Assembly: GCA_022315425.1 (NCBI GenBank)
Contig: JAIUPT010000021.1
Span: 1,302,001 to 1,366,000 of the forward strand
Reading direction: 5' to 3'
From: Pseudevernia furfuracea
Lineage: Eukaryota > Ascomycota > Lecanoromycetes > Lecanorales > Parmeliaceae
Length of the DNA stretch: 64,000 nt
A program made the translations under genes and the position numbers. The notes beneath the pieces are model-generated. The model saw only the letters and a program-made list of their open reading frames with translations. It searched no databases and was not told where the DNA came from. Positions 46,986 through 58,762 of the stretch are shown one piece after another. Every line of letters starts with the position of its first letter. Positions within the stretch are counted from its first letter, which is position 1.

Positions 46986-47626
46986 TACCTATTACCATGC
47001 GACAGCCGAATCACTGCATTTACCAGAGAAGCAATCAGAATTTTCTCATTTGCCATCCCCTCGGCCTGTCAAGTTACCTTTCCTACTGTTTTCTCGACTT
47101 TTGGCTCTTATTCTTATCAGCCGCAGCGGCATTAATGACACGATTACGCAGCGCGTGCTTTTTGCATTGTGGAGTTTGGAACGAATAGGTGGAGATATTA
47201 GCGCATTGGTGTCCAGAGCATTGACCGGCGTTTTCTGATGCATCATGGACCATGTCGTCTAACCATTTATCTGTATGCAATTGCGGGTAAAAAAAAGGCA
47301 CGAGGCTCGGGACTCTGCTGGCTCCACTGTACTGATCATCCATACTAAATGGATGAATGGTCAACACTCTTGCGTCTTGAATTTGCCTCACCAAGTCCTC
47401 AATCTCACGTCTTTAAGAAATAGCAGAATCAAGCGGTTCCCGCCGCGCTCATCCGCTCTGGACTTAGGTTGTTCCTGCATGTGTCTACGTCATATCTTAG
47501 GTTTGATCCCTTCAATTGTCGACTTGCTTCTGCTCATATTCAATGCCTCTTTCATGAAGACAACTTTGATCTTCAGCCGTTTCTTTATTTAACTTCATAA
47601 GTCCCATCTATTCCCTTAATTCAACC
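46986..47626. other. Intergenic region between PDK1 and the MBL-fold gene
   Basis: This 641 bp follows the kinase stop codon and holds the promoter of the hydrolase gene. The small ORFs here overlap the 3' end of the kinase gene or lack similarity. Confidence 0.4.
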
Positions 47627-48803
47627 ATGGCGCCCACCGCTAAGTCTCCCCCACCGTTGAACATTCCCGGCTCCAAGTGCGTTGTCAATGTCCATATAAT
47701 CAACACCACCTCGCGCATCAAGGCTATTCCATTCTCTGTATTCACCACGCCGCCCTATAAAGGCCTCGATAATCTGGACTGCCCCGCTTTCTCCTTCCTC
47801 ATCGAACATGCATCCTCTGGGCGCAAAGTTCTCTTTGATCTCGGGGTCCGGAAGGATTGGGAGAACTCGCCAGCGATGATTGTAAAGCGTATCAAAAATG
47901 GAGGCTGGGAGGTGACGGTTGAAAAGGGAGTTGCAGAGATATTGCAGGAAGGCGGGGTGGCACCGAAGGATATTGAAGCCATTATCTGGAGGTAGGGAGC
48001 TCGGGCAGCGTTGCCCCGCCAGAACATTTGACAGCTGATCTTCCAATAGTCATCATCACTGGGATCACACTGGCGACCCTTCAACCTTCCCCACCTCCAC
48101 AGACCTTATTGTCGGCCCTGGCTTCAAGGACTCATTCGTGCCAGGCTACCCTGAAAACCCAGAGGCACCGATTTCAAAAAGCGCATACGAGGGCCGGCAC
48201 CTTCGCGAGATATCCTTCGCAGAGTCAACGCTGGTCTTGGGCCGATGCCACGCGGTTGATTTCTTCGGCGATGGCAGCTTCTACCTTCTAGACACTCCAG
48301 GACATGCAATTGGGCACATGTGCGGGCTAGCTCGTACCACTGCTTCGCCAGAGGCAACCTTTATTTTCCTTGGCGGCGATTGCGCGCACCATGGGGGCGA
48401 ATTCCGTCCGACACCGTATCTACCTCTTCCGGAATCTCTGTCACCATCTCCCATCCCGAGAACACATCCAGGCAGCTGCCCAGGCGCCCTTTTCGCTGAT
48501 GTCCATCGCCTGCATCCCTCGCCGTCTTCCTCTACCGAGCCATTTCTATTGGCCAGTGAGGACGCAGCGCATGATATCATAGCAGCAAGGGACAGTGTAA
48601 GGAAATTCGGGGAGTTTGATGCGCATGAGAATATGTTGAGTATATTTGCACATGATGACACGATGGTCAATGTTGTGGGCACGTTCCCGCATACATTGGC
48701 AAATGATTGGAAGAGTCAAGGGTGGAGGGAGAAGGGGATGTGGAAGTTCTTGGGGGATCTTGGGGAAGCGGTGGAGGCGAAGAAGGGTGGGAAGCAACGA
48801 TGA
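47627..48803 (+). CDS. Metallo-beta-lactamase-fold hydrolase
   Basis: Exons 47627-47991 and 48050-48803 with a 58-nt intron give 372 residues. The intron splits the Ser codon directly before the metal site, and the join yields IIWSHHHWDHTGDPSTFP (HHHWDH at 123-128), the zinc motif HxHxDH. Other parts: FSFLIEHASSGRKVLFDLGV near the N-terminus, LLDTPGHAIGHMCGLA with the next metal-binding His, FIFLGGDCAHHGGEF supplying the bridging Asp, and SIFAHDDTMVNVV late in the fold. Proteins of this lactonase-like branch include AHL lactonases and fungal hydrolases in secondary metabolism, but no cluster surrounds it. The reaction is probably hydrolysis of a lactone or thioester; substrate unknown. There is no signal peptide. 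Confidence 0.85.
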
Positions 48804-49363
48804 ACAAGCTGACTGGAGAATAGTTTCAGTAATTCAGACTCTTCGGGGGGGCCGGAATTAATACTTTATTGCCGAGGATACATGACATGCGTGAGAGCAG
48901 CGGCTAGCATGCTTGACTCGTATTTTGATAGGGCTGAAGGATTAGCCGAGTCAATGAGAATATCCAGCAACAATACATATCGCCTATCGCCGGCAGATGT
49001 GCCGAATATTACTGTACTGTAGAGAGTATCAATAATGAAAGTTTACCAATTGCGCCAGAGGAGGGAGATCATGACTCAAGTGGAACCTTTGATTTCAAAG
49101 CTACCTTACTCTAAGGTATACACACTATCACACACTATGACACTATGACACCATGACACAATTTTTTCATAAAGTAAGTGGAGCCGGTGGAGCCTATCAA
49201 TTCTTTGGGGAGACCCACAGGAGAAGGCGGTCATAGAGTAACTCCCTTATTACCGTCAGTGCTTAGTGACCCTCTTCTGCTGTCTTATAAATTCTTCTTA
49301 ATCCTTTTTCCACTCTACTCCCATATTTCAATCAACAATCAATTGAGAGATCCGACTATCAGC
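48804..49363. promoter_or_regulatory. Promoter region of the PDR transporter
   Basis: 560 bp upstream of the transporter start. A short repeat of cactatga/acaccatgac units lies at ~49125-49160. A TATA-like cttataaattc is at ~49284, about 80 bp before the ATG. I did not see a recognisable PDR-type element. Confidence 0.4.
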
Positions 49364-52300
49364 ATGCTTGGACAGCACCAGCCAGGCGAATTCTTCAGAC
49401 TGCGCGCTCAATCCAGTGGTGAGTCCTCCCAAATGTACAAGAAGCTGCTCCGAATGATTACTAACGACGCCTATCGCCCACAGCACCAGACGCAAACCTC
49501 CACAACATTGCCCCTCAGGACCATGATCAAGAGCAAAGGGGAAATGACAATGGTCCGGAAGCAATTGAACAAGAGCCCCAGACGGGTGCCACCTCCACAG
49601 CTGTCCCTAGCACCGAGGCTTCTTCCACCGCTGAGGGGACATGGGGCGAAAGAGACGTTGGTGGACCCGTCAATCACCGCATAGCAATGGAGGACTATGA
49701 GGCCATGCGACGTGAGCTCTCTCATTTGAGCCAGACAAGATCAAAATCTAGTATGAAAAGCGATGGCGGAGGACTCAGGCGGACCCTTACGAGCAGGAAC
49801 AGGCGAGCAGACTGTCCTTCCCAGCAACGTACACAGTCTTCTGAGGGAGTAAGTGCGTTTACCGACGGCGAGGATCTTGAGGCTGGCGATGCACAAGCTA
49901 TGGCAGAGAAAGAGGTAGAGTTCGAGCTGGGAACATTTCTGAAAGAGGGCCACCTCGAGAAGCATACAGACACGGGTGCTTCAGCGAAGAAGGTGGGTGT
50001 GGTGTTCAAGAATTTGACTGTCAAAGGTGCTGGGAGCACGACAAACTATACGAAGACCTTGCCGGATGCGATACTTGGGACTTTTGGACCGGATCTGTAC
50101 CGGCTGCTATGCCGCTTCATACCAGCTTTGAGCATTGACAAACACCAGAGATTGAGGACCCTTGTCCACAACTATACGGGCATTGTTCGAGATGGAGAGA
50201 TGATGCTTGTACTTGGTCGTCCTGGGTCTGGATGCACTACTTTCCTGAAAGCTATCGCAAACAAGCGAAATGATTACGCTTCGGTAACTGGAGACATTTC
50301 CTATGGCGGCATTCCGGCCAAAGAACAGAACGCACACTATAGGGGCGAAGTCAACTACAACCCAGAAGATGACCAACATTTCCCATCTTTGAATGTCTGG
50401 CAGACCTTGAAGTTCTCACTGCTAAACAAGACTAAGAAGCGTGAAAGAGGCGAAATGAACATCGTTATTGACGCGCTAATGAAGATGTTCGGCATCAGCC
50501 ATACCGCTAAGACGCTGGTTGGAAATGAAATGGTTCCTGGTGTTTCGGGAGGTGAAAGGAAACGAGTCTCTATTGCGGAAACATTGGCTACGAAATCAAC
50601 AGTGGTATGCTGGGACAATTCGACTCGAGGATTGGATGCCTCTACCGCACTCGATTATGCCAATTCTCTACGCATCATGACGGATGTCAGCAATCGTACG
50701 ACACTTGTTACGCTCTACCAGGCTGGAGAGCAAATCTACGAACTAATGGACAAGGTTCTGGTTATCGATGAAGGGCGGATGGTCTTCCAAGGCCCAGCAA
50801 ACGAAGCTAAGCAGTATTTCCTCGACCTTGGACTCTATTGCGCAGAGAGAGAAACAACTGCAGACTTTCTGACCTCCGTGACTGATCCAGCTCAAAGAAT
50901 ATTCCGTGAAGGGTACGCAGCACAGGCGCCAAAGACCGCGGAAGACTTTGAGAGGGCTTTCAGGAACAGTGCCAGTTACAAGAAAGTTATGGCAGACGTC
51001 GAAGACTATGAACAGCACCTCAATCGCACAGAACATGTGGATGCAAGAGAATTCAAACAAAGCGTCAAGGAGCAGCAGTCCAGGCGCGTCTCGCCCAAGT
51101 CAAGCTTTACAGTCAGCCTTTGGCGACAAGTCCTTGCTTGCACTCAGCGAGAGTTTTGGCTTGTCTGGGGTGACAAACCAACTATATATACCAAGTTCTT
51201 CATCATTGTCGCCAACGGACTCATTGTGGGCTCTCTTTTTTATGGCCAACCTTTGAACACAGAAGGTGCTTTTACTCGTGGTGGTACAGGCTTCTTCTCT
51301 ATTCTCTTCCTCGGCTGGCTCCAACTTTCTGAACTGATGAAGGCTGTTTCTGGGAGAGTGGTCATCGACAGACATCGAGAGTATGCCTTCTACAGACCTA
51401 GCGCCGTGGTTTTAGCCCGAGTCCTAGCCGACTTCCCTCTCATTTTCACACAGGTCGTACCATTCACTGTCATTATGTACTTCTTGACAGGCCTGGACGT
51501 CGCCGCGTCGAAGTTTTTCATCTACTTCCTGTTCGTCTACATCACGACTATCTGCATCACCGCACTTTACCGGATGTTCGCGGCATTGTCACCGACAATT
51601 GACGATGCAGTCAGGTTCTCTGGTACCGCCCTTAATCTTCTGATCATCTACACTGGCTACGCTATACCGAAACCGACGTTACTGCATAGTAAGATTTGGT
51701 TCGGCTGGATTTACTATATCAACCCAATCTCTTATGCTTTTGAAGGTGTCCTCTCGAACGAATTCGCCGATCGGATCATGTCCTGCGCAGCCCAAGAACT
51801 TGTGCCTCAGGGTCCCGGGGTTCTTCCTCAATATCAAGGATGTGCCATTAGCGGAGCCACCTTGGGCAGCACAAGCGTCAAAGGCTCCGCATACATCGGC
51901 ACCACCTACGAGTACACGCGCTCGCATCTTTGGCGGAATTTTGGTGTCCTCGTCGCTTTTACGGTGCTGTATATTCTAGCCACCGTTATGGGATCGGAGC
52001 TGTTTTCGTTCGTCGGAGGTGGTGGGGGCGCTTTGGTCTTCAAGAAAGGCTCCAAGACGCCCGCGCAAAGCACTTCAAGCACTGCGGACGCTGAGAAGGG
52101 TGGCGATGCTGGAGACAGCAGTGCCTCGAGCGGCCAACTCCAGACGAGCAGCCAGGAAGACTACACAATCAAGTCCACGGGAAACGAGAGCGTCTTTACA
52201 TGGACTGATGTTCAATTCAGCGTGCCTTACGATGGAGGCCAGCGCAAACTGCTCAACCGAGTGAATGGTTACGCTAAACCTGGAGTCATGGTAGCCTTGA

Positions 52301-54195
52301 TGGGCGCTTCCGGTGCTGGGAAGACTACGTTGCTAAACACCCTTAGTCAGCGCCAGAGAATTGGTGTCGTGAGCGGGGAAATGCTTGTTAATGGCCGAAA
52401 ACTGGGCACTGAATTCCAGCGTATCACTGGCTTTGTCGAACAACAGGACCTTCACGACAAGACTGCCACTATTCGAGAAGCCATCGAGTTTTCCGCCATC
52501 TTGCGTCAGGAGCGCCATGTATCGCGAGAGGAGAAGGTTGCATACGTCGACGAGATCATTGATTTGCTCGAGTTGAGGGAATTGTCTGATGCTCTAATCC
52601 TTTCATTGGGTGTCGAGCAGCGAAAACGTGTCACTATTGCGGTCGAATTGGCAGCGAAACCGTCACTTCTCTTCCTCGACGAGCCGACATCAGGACTTGA
52701 CAGCCAGTCTGCTTACTCAATCGTGCGATTCCTCAAGAAACTTGCGGTAGCTGGACATGGAATTATATGTACGATCCATCAACCATCCTCGGTACTCATC
52801 CAACAGTTCGACATGATACTCGCTCTCAATCCTGGAGGCAACACGTTTTACTTCGGTCCAGTCGGCGATAACGGCTCTGCTATTAACAAATACTTTGCCG
52901 ATCGTGGAGTATGTTGCCCACCACAAAAGAACGTTGCGGAGTTCATCCTTGAGACGGCGGCCAAAGGCGGCAAAAGGAAGGACGGCAAACGCTTAAATTG
53001 GAATGAGGAATGGAGGAACTCCCAAGAATACAAAGGCGTTCTGGTTGAGATCGACCGGGTCAGTAAAGAGCGAGAGAAGCTCCCTCCCAAAGCCGCAGAC
53101 ACACAGCACGAATACGCTTCCCCCGTGTGGCTCCAAATCACCATGCTGACTCGCCGAATGTTCACGCAATACTGGCGCGACCCTTCCTACCTCTATGGCA
53201 AAATTTTCGTTGCAGTCATTATCGGTATTTTCAACGGCTTCACCTTCTGGCAGCTTGGCAACACGGTCCAAGATATGCAGAATCGCATGTTCACAGCCTT
53301 TCTGATTATCCTGATCCCGCCTACCGTTGTCAATGCCGTTGTGCCGAAATTCTATATGAACATGGCGCTGTGGGAGGCTCGTGAAAACCCGAGCAGGATT
53401 TACAATTGGGTCGCTTTCTGCACGGCCTCTGTCGTGACCGAGATTCCTATCTCCATCGTTTCGGCTATCATATACTGGGTCATCTGGTACTACGCCACTG
53501 GCCTCCCGACCGACAGCAGCACGGCCGGCTACGTCTTCTGGATGACCATGCTCTTCTTCCTCTTCCAAGCCAGCTGGGGCCAGTGGATCTGTGCTTTCGC
53601 CCCATCCTTCACCGTCATCTCCAACGTCCTGCCTTTCTTCTTCGTCATGTTCAGTCTCTTCAATGGTGTCGTTCGTCCCTACGCTCAACTTCCCGTCTTC
53701 TGGAGGTACTGGATGTATTGGGTCAACCCATCCACCTACTGGATTGGCGGTGTCATCGCCGCCACTCTGAGAGATATTCCAATCCAATGTGGCCCTGATG
53801 AAGCAGCTGTGTTCAATCCACCACCCGGTATGACTTGTGGACAGTACGCCCAGCCGTACGTCAACAGCGTCGGAACCGGCTACATCACGAACCCGAGCGC
53901 AACGAGCGATTGCGGTTACTGCCAGTATGCTAGCGGGGTGGAGTACATGGCGAGTTTGAACGTGCGTCCGAGCGATAAGTGGAAGTACCTGCCAATCTTC
54001 CTGGCATTCGTCGTGAGCAATTGGGCGCTGGTGTATTTCTTTGTCTACACGGTCCGAGTGAGAGGTTGGGGCTTCGGATTCGGCCATGTGTTTGGGGGGT
54101 TGGGGAAGATGGTTGGTGGTGTGAAGGCTGGGGTCGGAAAGATGGTGGGCGGGAAGAAAGGGAAAGAGGCCGAAGGGGAGAAGTCATGGTCGTAG
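49364..54195 (+). CDS. PDR-type (ABC-G full-size) multidrug ABC transporter
   Basis: Exons 49364-49418 and 49484-54195 (65-nt intron with GTGAGT donor and TTACTAAC branch) give 1588 residues. Translating only the long exon from its first ATG (49687) would omit 86 residues. Layout is (NBD-TMD) twice. NBD1 has the degenerate Walker A LVLGRPGSGCTTFLKAIA (~263, Cys for Lys), signature VSGGERKRVSIAE and Walker B-region CWDNSTRGLDASTA; NBD2 has canonical GASGAGKTTLLNTL (~958), LGVEQRKRVTIAVELAAKP (an altered signature) and LFLDEPTSGLDSQSA. Thus each composite ATP site pairs unequal halves, as in fungal PDR proteins. Two blocks of about six transmembrane helices follow, with ENPSRIYNWVAF and a Cys-containing final loop (CGYCQYASGVEYM). 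It exports hydrophobic drugs or metabolites across the plasma membrane. The C-terminus is Lys/Gly-rich. Confidence 0.94.
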
Positions 54196-54351
54196 AAGAG
54201 AGAGAGCATTTCCCCATTTTAGCGACGGACGCATTCCCGTGCTGTTTCGGCGATTAGACAGACCACGGCGTACTACTCTACCCGGAGCTGGCCTTGCCTT
54301 GGAACTATAGATGTAAACGATAATACTTTGCACGGCCAAAGGCTATCTATC

Positions 54352-54482
54352 AACCATCAACCATCCACCACCACCAAGAAACGTTCGCTTGCGCGCCTTT
54401 GTCCAACTATGAAACTCTGTCAACCATCCGCCATCCACCACCAAGAACGTTCCCTTGCGCGCGGCGTGTGTCCAACCATGAA
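54352..54482. repeat. Tandem duplication of a ~65-70 bp segment
   Basis: Copy one (~54352-54414) and copy two (~54421-54482) share blocks caaccatcc...ccaccaccaagaa(a)cgttc, cttgcgcgc and tgtccaac.atgaa, with small indels. It lies just after the transporter gene. Confidence 0.7.
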
Positions 54483-55998
54483 CCCCCCCCCCCCCCCCCA
54501 AAAAACGCCGCAGCGGTGCAAAAGGTCCCCTCGTAAAGTAAAGTAGCGTACCACTAGATAGGGGCAGAAACAAGCAAGAGACGAGCAATGAAATGTGAAA
54601 TGTCCCTCAGCCGCCGAATCCATCCATCCATCCATCAAAACCTTCAACCTCCCCTCCCTCTCTCTCTCTCTCTCTCTCTCCGCGCATCCCATCGCCAACC
54701 AACGGCCGGAAATAATCGCCGGGGAACGTCTCAGGTCGTGCCCAGGTCGTGTTCACTTGGCCCCACCGTTTCTTGAAAAAGTGCCGTCTGCGAATTGCAA
54801 GAAGCCCCGATCTTCTAGTCGTGCGCTGATATTGAACCCGAGTCCTTCTGGCATAGCTGCATGGATAGCGTCGGTGAGGTTGAGAGGACCGTTTACATAA
54901 AGATCAAACCAGTCCATAGGCTATTAGTCAAGAACAGTCCGGACTAATAGTCCATAAATTGGGGGCGGACCATCGGGAGCATTGGACCGTTGAGCGCAAG
55001 AGACGAGAATCGTTCGTCGGAGAAGGAGAGTGGGCACGTACACGTACTCAAGAACCACAACATTCCGCTCAGCTCCCGTATCGGGAATACTCCGACCTTG
55101 CCATCTAGAGTTTCACGGCCACCGCCCAAGCAAGGTAACTATCGAGGTGAAAATACATAAAAAAAAAACCCGGAGTCCAAGACAACAGTCAGCCAAGCGC
55201 CGCCCGACGTACGACGGCGCTTGGAGGAACGTTTTCCGTGTGTGGCTGTCTTGTCAAGAATCAATCTTTCTTCTTCTACCACCACCACCGAGTATGATGA
55301 AGATCGTACGCACACACATTGTTGGAAGAACCTAACATGGCGAAAGAATGAATTGTCGCTGTACCATCCTTGGGTTTTCTGTTTCTCTCTGCTCTGAGAA
55401 AGAAGAAGGGGCGCCCGTTCCCAAACGGAGAGAGATTCCACACCAGTTCCCGTACTCTACCTACCTAGTTATTAAGAGAGAGAGAGAGAGAGAGAAAGTC
55501 CCACGTCTGGATTTGAGAATAACCTAAACTGCAATCACCAGGGTTTGAAAATTGAAAATCAACGCGGAACATTGATTAGAAACGCCTTCTGACCAAAACC
55601 AATCAATCAATCAATCAATCAATATTGATCGGCCCCATCTTGGAGTTTTCCCCCGAGTCTGTGAAAAACAGAAACCCCTTCAATGACATGAGAGAAGAGA
55701 AAAAAGAGAGAGCGTCTCATGTACAACTCCAGCAAATTCCAGCTCTATTCCGTCGTTTGGATCTATTATTATTGACAGGACAGACAGACGGACAACGGCG
55801 GCTTGGAGGGAGCGGTGATTTCACTACGCTACGCTATGGGTGTCTGTCCGGGAACGAAGGAATGATAAAGTGGCATGGCATTTTTCTCTTCGCCCGCTTT
55901 TCCGGCTCGTGGTGCCCGGAACCGGGCGTTCGTCATGAACAGGCGACGAGATGGGCGACTTCTTCTATCCCCGGCCAATCGAATGGGAAATTAATGTA

Positions 55999-56596
55999 AC
56001 GACGCCCTTTCTCTCGATTCCAAAGTCCCTCCATGCAAACTCGCGGTACGCCGTTGCCAGTTTGCATTTTCGTTTTCATCCTAGGCGGTATACGGCAGCC
56101 GACTGACTGTCTTTTCCGTCGATATCGAATGCGTTTTAGCTTCTCTCCATGGATCGGCCCGGCGTAGATAGATAGATGCCTTTGACTTCCCACTTTTTAA
56201 GTCGCTCGCTCGTGAGATGTGGGCCGCGAGTCTGGATGTGAGAGGTGGTCCGTGAAGTGCGCGTGCAAATTCAAAACGACCGCCCCCGCCACCGATCGTT
56301 TCTTTTGAACGGACGGACGGAGAAACCAACGACGCCTTTCTCTTTCTCTTTCTCGATTCCAAAGTCCCTGCCTGCACTCGCAGCACGCCGTTGCCCGTTG
56401 CCCGTTGCATTTTCGTTTTCATCCTAGGCGGTATACGGCAGCCGACTTGACTGACTGATTGTCTTTTCCGTCGATATCGATGCTTTTTACATAGCTTCTT
56501 TCCATGGATCGGCCCGGCGTACGAGTAGATCCCTGTGACTTCCCACTTTAACAAGTCGCTCGTGAGATATGTATGGGTCGCGAGTCTGGATGTGAG
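55999..56596. repeat. Direct duplication of a ~245-270 bp segment
   Basis: Copy one at ~55999-56242 and copy two at ~56329-56596 run in the same direction. They share, in order, cgacgcc, ctcgattccaaagtccct, cattttcgttttcatcctag, gcggtatacggcagccgact, ccgtcgatatcga, ccatggatcggcccggcgta, gacttcccactt and gcgagtctggatgtgag. The spacer is about 86 bp. Differences are small insertions, short-tandem expansions (cgttgccc) and point changes. No ORF or known element explains it. Confidence 0.85.
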
Positions 56597-56949
56597 ACCG
56601 GCAATGATGAGCTCCTAGCCCTAGCAGTAGTCATCCTGGTTTCCAAGAGAGGTTGCACCTCTGGCATCTTCTCACGCATCTCACGAGTTGGAAGCAGCAG
56701 AAGATTAGGCATGTTTTGTATCTGTAATCGAACATTTCTCAAGGGAGATTACCCGCCAGTCCTTCCATATCATATAGAGGACCTGTCGACATTACCGCTA
56801 TGCAAGCACTTGCCCCCCAACGCCTCGCTTGCTATGACGAATTCATGACAGCAATGACCTGTCTATATCATGGAAAGAAATTCCTCGAGTTCAAAATCCT
56901 GTATGTCATCCTCCCCGTGCCGCATCCATCTCCGAGGCACTGTGACGGT

Positions 56950-58762
56950 TCACGCAGTCCGCTTCACAACGAACACTCCGACCTCTATTCCCTCTCTAGC
57001 GGCATCACACTCCGCATAGGGCCTTTCCTTCACTCCGTCACACACTTCGCGAACTAGATCCGAGGCCGTCACATCCTCGATATCGCCGGAGACATTCATC
57101 TTGTGCGGCAACATGAGCCCCCTGTTGAAGTACGTGTTGACCACCTTCGTAACCCTCTCACTCTCCTGATGAATCCACCACTGCGTCCACTCTTTCCGCT
57201 CCAGCGGCACCGTCTGCGTATTCGAGTGCACTATCTTGTATTTGGGCTTGGGGCGATTGGGAGCGGTGATGCCGCGCTCGAGCTGACGAAGAAGGGCGGA
57301 CAGTTTACGTAGCATCTTTTCGTAGTGAAGCATTTGGTTCACAGCCGCAGCTTTGCCAACGCCACATGCAAAGTCGGCGGAGAGCTTGTAGAGGCCGACC
57401 ATGTTGCGTAGTAAGGGATCCAGAAGAGCAGCAAGATATTTGGAAGAGAATGTGGTGGCTCCTCGGAGGGTTGGGTAGATGAAGACCAGCAGGCCACCTC
57501 GAGGCGAGAGCTCGACGAGTCGGTCGACGAGGACTGATGGGGCATCCATGGCGAAGAGGTGGAGGTATTCCTCGGTGGATGAAGGTGGGATGAAGCGTTC
57601 AAGCAAGGAGACGCTGATGCTCGAAGGTGCCACCACGGGGTGTGGGGAGGAGGGGACGGAGGTATTGAGGGCGTGGTGGTGATCCATCGCAACGACCGCT
57701 TTCGGGAAGACATTCATGCTGAAGTAGTCGGCTCCAGAGGCTCCAATGTTGGGCGTGGTAACGGGGCTGTTGGGAATATGGTTCATATTGAACTTGACGG
57801 GAACTGCGTAGGTAACATCGATGTAAAGTTCGCCGGGATCCGCGCTATCTTGGATTGCGGCTTCGATCACCTGGAAGGTAGTTGCAACGGGTCCAATCGT
57901 TTCTGTGGTTTGTACTGGCACCTTGATGTCACCGATGAAAGTAGGCGGCTTGTTCTCGTCTTTGGGCTTCATCACGATGTTCGTGAGAGGGCAAGGTTGG
58001 GTATGGCAGAGGGTATACACGACATAATTTGTAGCAGCGACATCGATGTTGGCGACTACGGTGATCAGCAAAAAGTATCCCATGCCTTGCAATGATTTCG
58101 TGAAGCTCACCAAGCGCGTCAGTAGCCTCTTTGAGCCAACCAAACTGACCCGGCACAGCATCGCTGTCCTCACTGTCAGACCTCGTAGGGTCTGTCCCAT
58201 GCTCAGCATCCCCGGCTTGGGCCTCCGAGACTGCTAGGGATTGGTAATTTGAGGCAGTGGTAGTCGGAGCTTCCGAAGCAGTGACTACCTGGCCAAGCAT
58301 GGAGGTAAAGTCTGAGCGGTCGGGTGACGGCGTCTTGGGCATGATGATTGTTGGGTACGAGGATCTCCTCGAGGCAGATGGAAAGGAAGTAGGTGGTGGA
58401 GTTGTCATGCAATCATAGATGGTCGTTTCGTCAGGTGGAGTGAGTAGAGCGTCTGGTATCCGTGAAGAGATGCCTAAAGATCTGAAGGATGGAAGCTGGA
58501 GGTGCTGTCGACATTTCACCAGGGGTGGTAGCGAATGCATGTTTGAGGCCTGAATCGCAGCGGCAGCCAGGTTGTTTCGGCCAGGGGGGCCGAAATCGGC
58601 AATGTGATACTTCTTTTCTCCGGATGCTCTACAACTTGGCACCTCGGAATCGGAATAGCCTCGAGAGCTCGAGCAGGCCTTTGAAGGCATGTCTTGAATT
58701 GAGCTGGCCACATCTGTGTCAGGCACGAGCGGCTGTGGCCGAGCCGATGCCTTTGTGGTCAT
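56950..58762 (-). CDS. Conserved-looking protein of unknown function
   Basis: Exons 58762-58111 and 58055-56950 (55-nt intron: GTGAGC donor, TTGCTGATC branch, GTAG acceptor) give 585 residues. The N-terminal ~215 residues are Ser/Thr/Pro-rich and disordered, with LTPPDE and PKTPSPD sites of the proline-directed kinase type. From ~residue 217 a folded region starts: ANIDVAATNYVVYTLCHTQP, ELYIDVTYAVPVKFNMNHIP, then AMDAPSVLVDRLVELSPRGG, LLVFIYPTLRGATTFSSKYL, LLDPLLRNMVGLYKL, QMLHYEKMLRKLSALLRQLE, EWTQWWIHQESERVTKVVN and a final EGIEVGVFVVKRTA. The alternation of strands and a Gly-rich turn could fit a Rossmann-type (methyltransferase-like) fold, but I see no clear SAM motif and do not assign one. 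It stands alone between two long intergenic regions. Confidence 0.72.

Larger units (their letters stand above)
54196..56949. other. 2.75 kb non-coding interval with duplicated segments
   Basis: Downstream of the transporter, up to the 3' end of the 585-residue unknown gene. It contains two local duplications (listed separately), a C-run of about 17 near 54483, (TC)n at ~54659-54680, (AG)n at ~55475-55494 and (AATC)n at ~55600-55622. ORFs found here mostly fall inside these repeats and are not supported. Confidence 0.5.

Noticed and set aside
52993..54087. 364-codon minus-strand ORF
   Set aside because: It is antisense to the PDR transporter and is explained by that gene's codon use.
55933..56554. 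Two similar minus-strand ORFs (86 and 157 codons) that look like paralogues
   Set aside because: Their similarity comes from the direct DNA duplication; codon pattern and composition do not support a protein.
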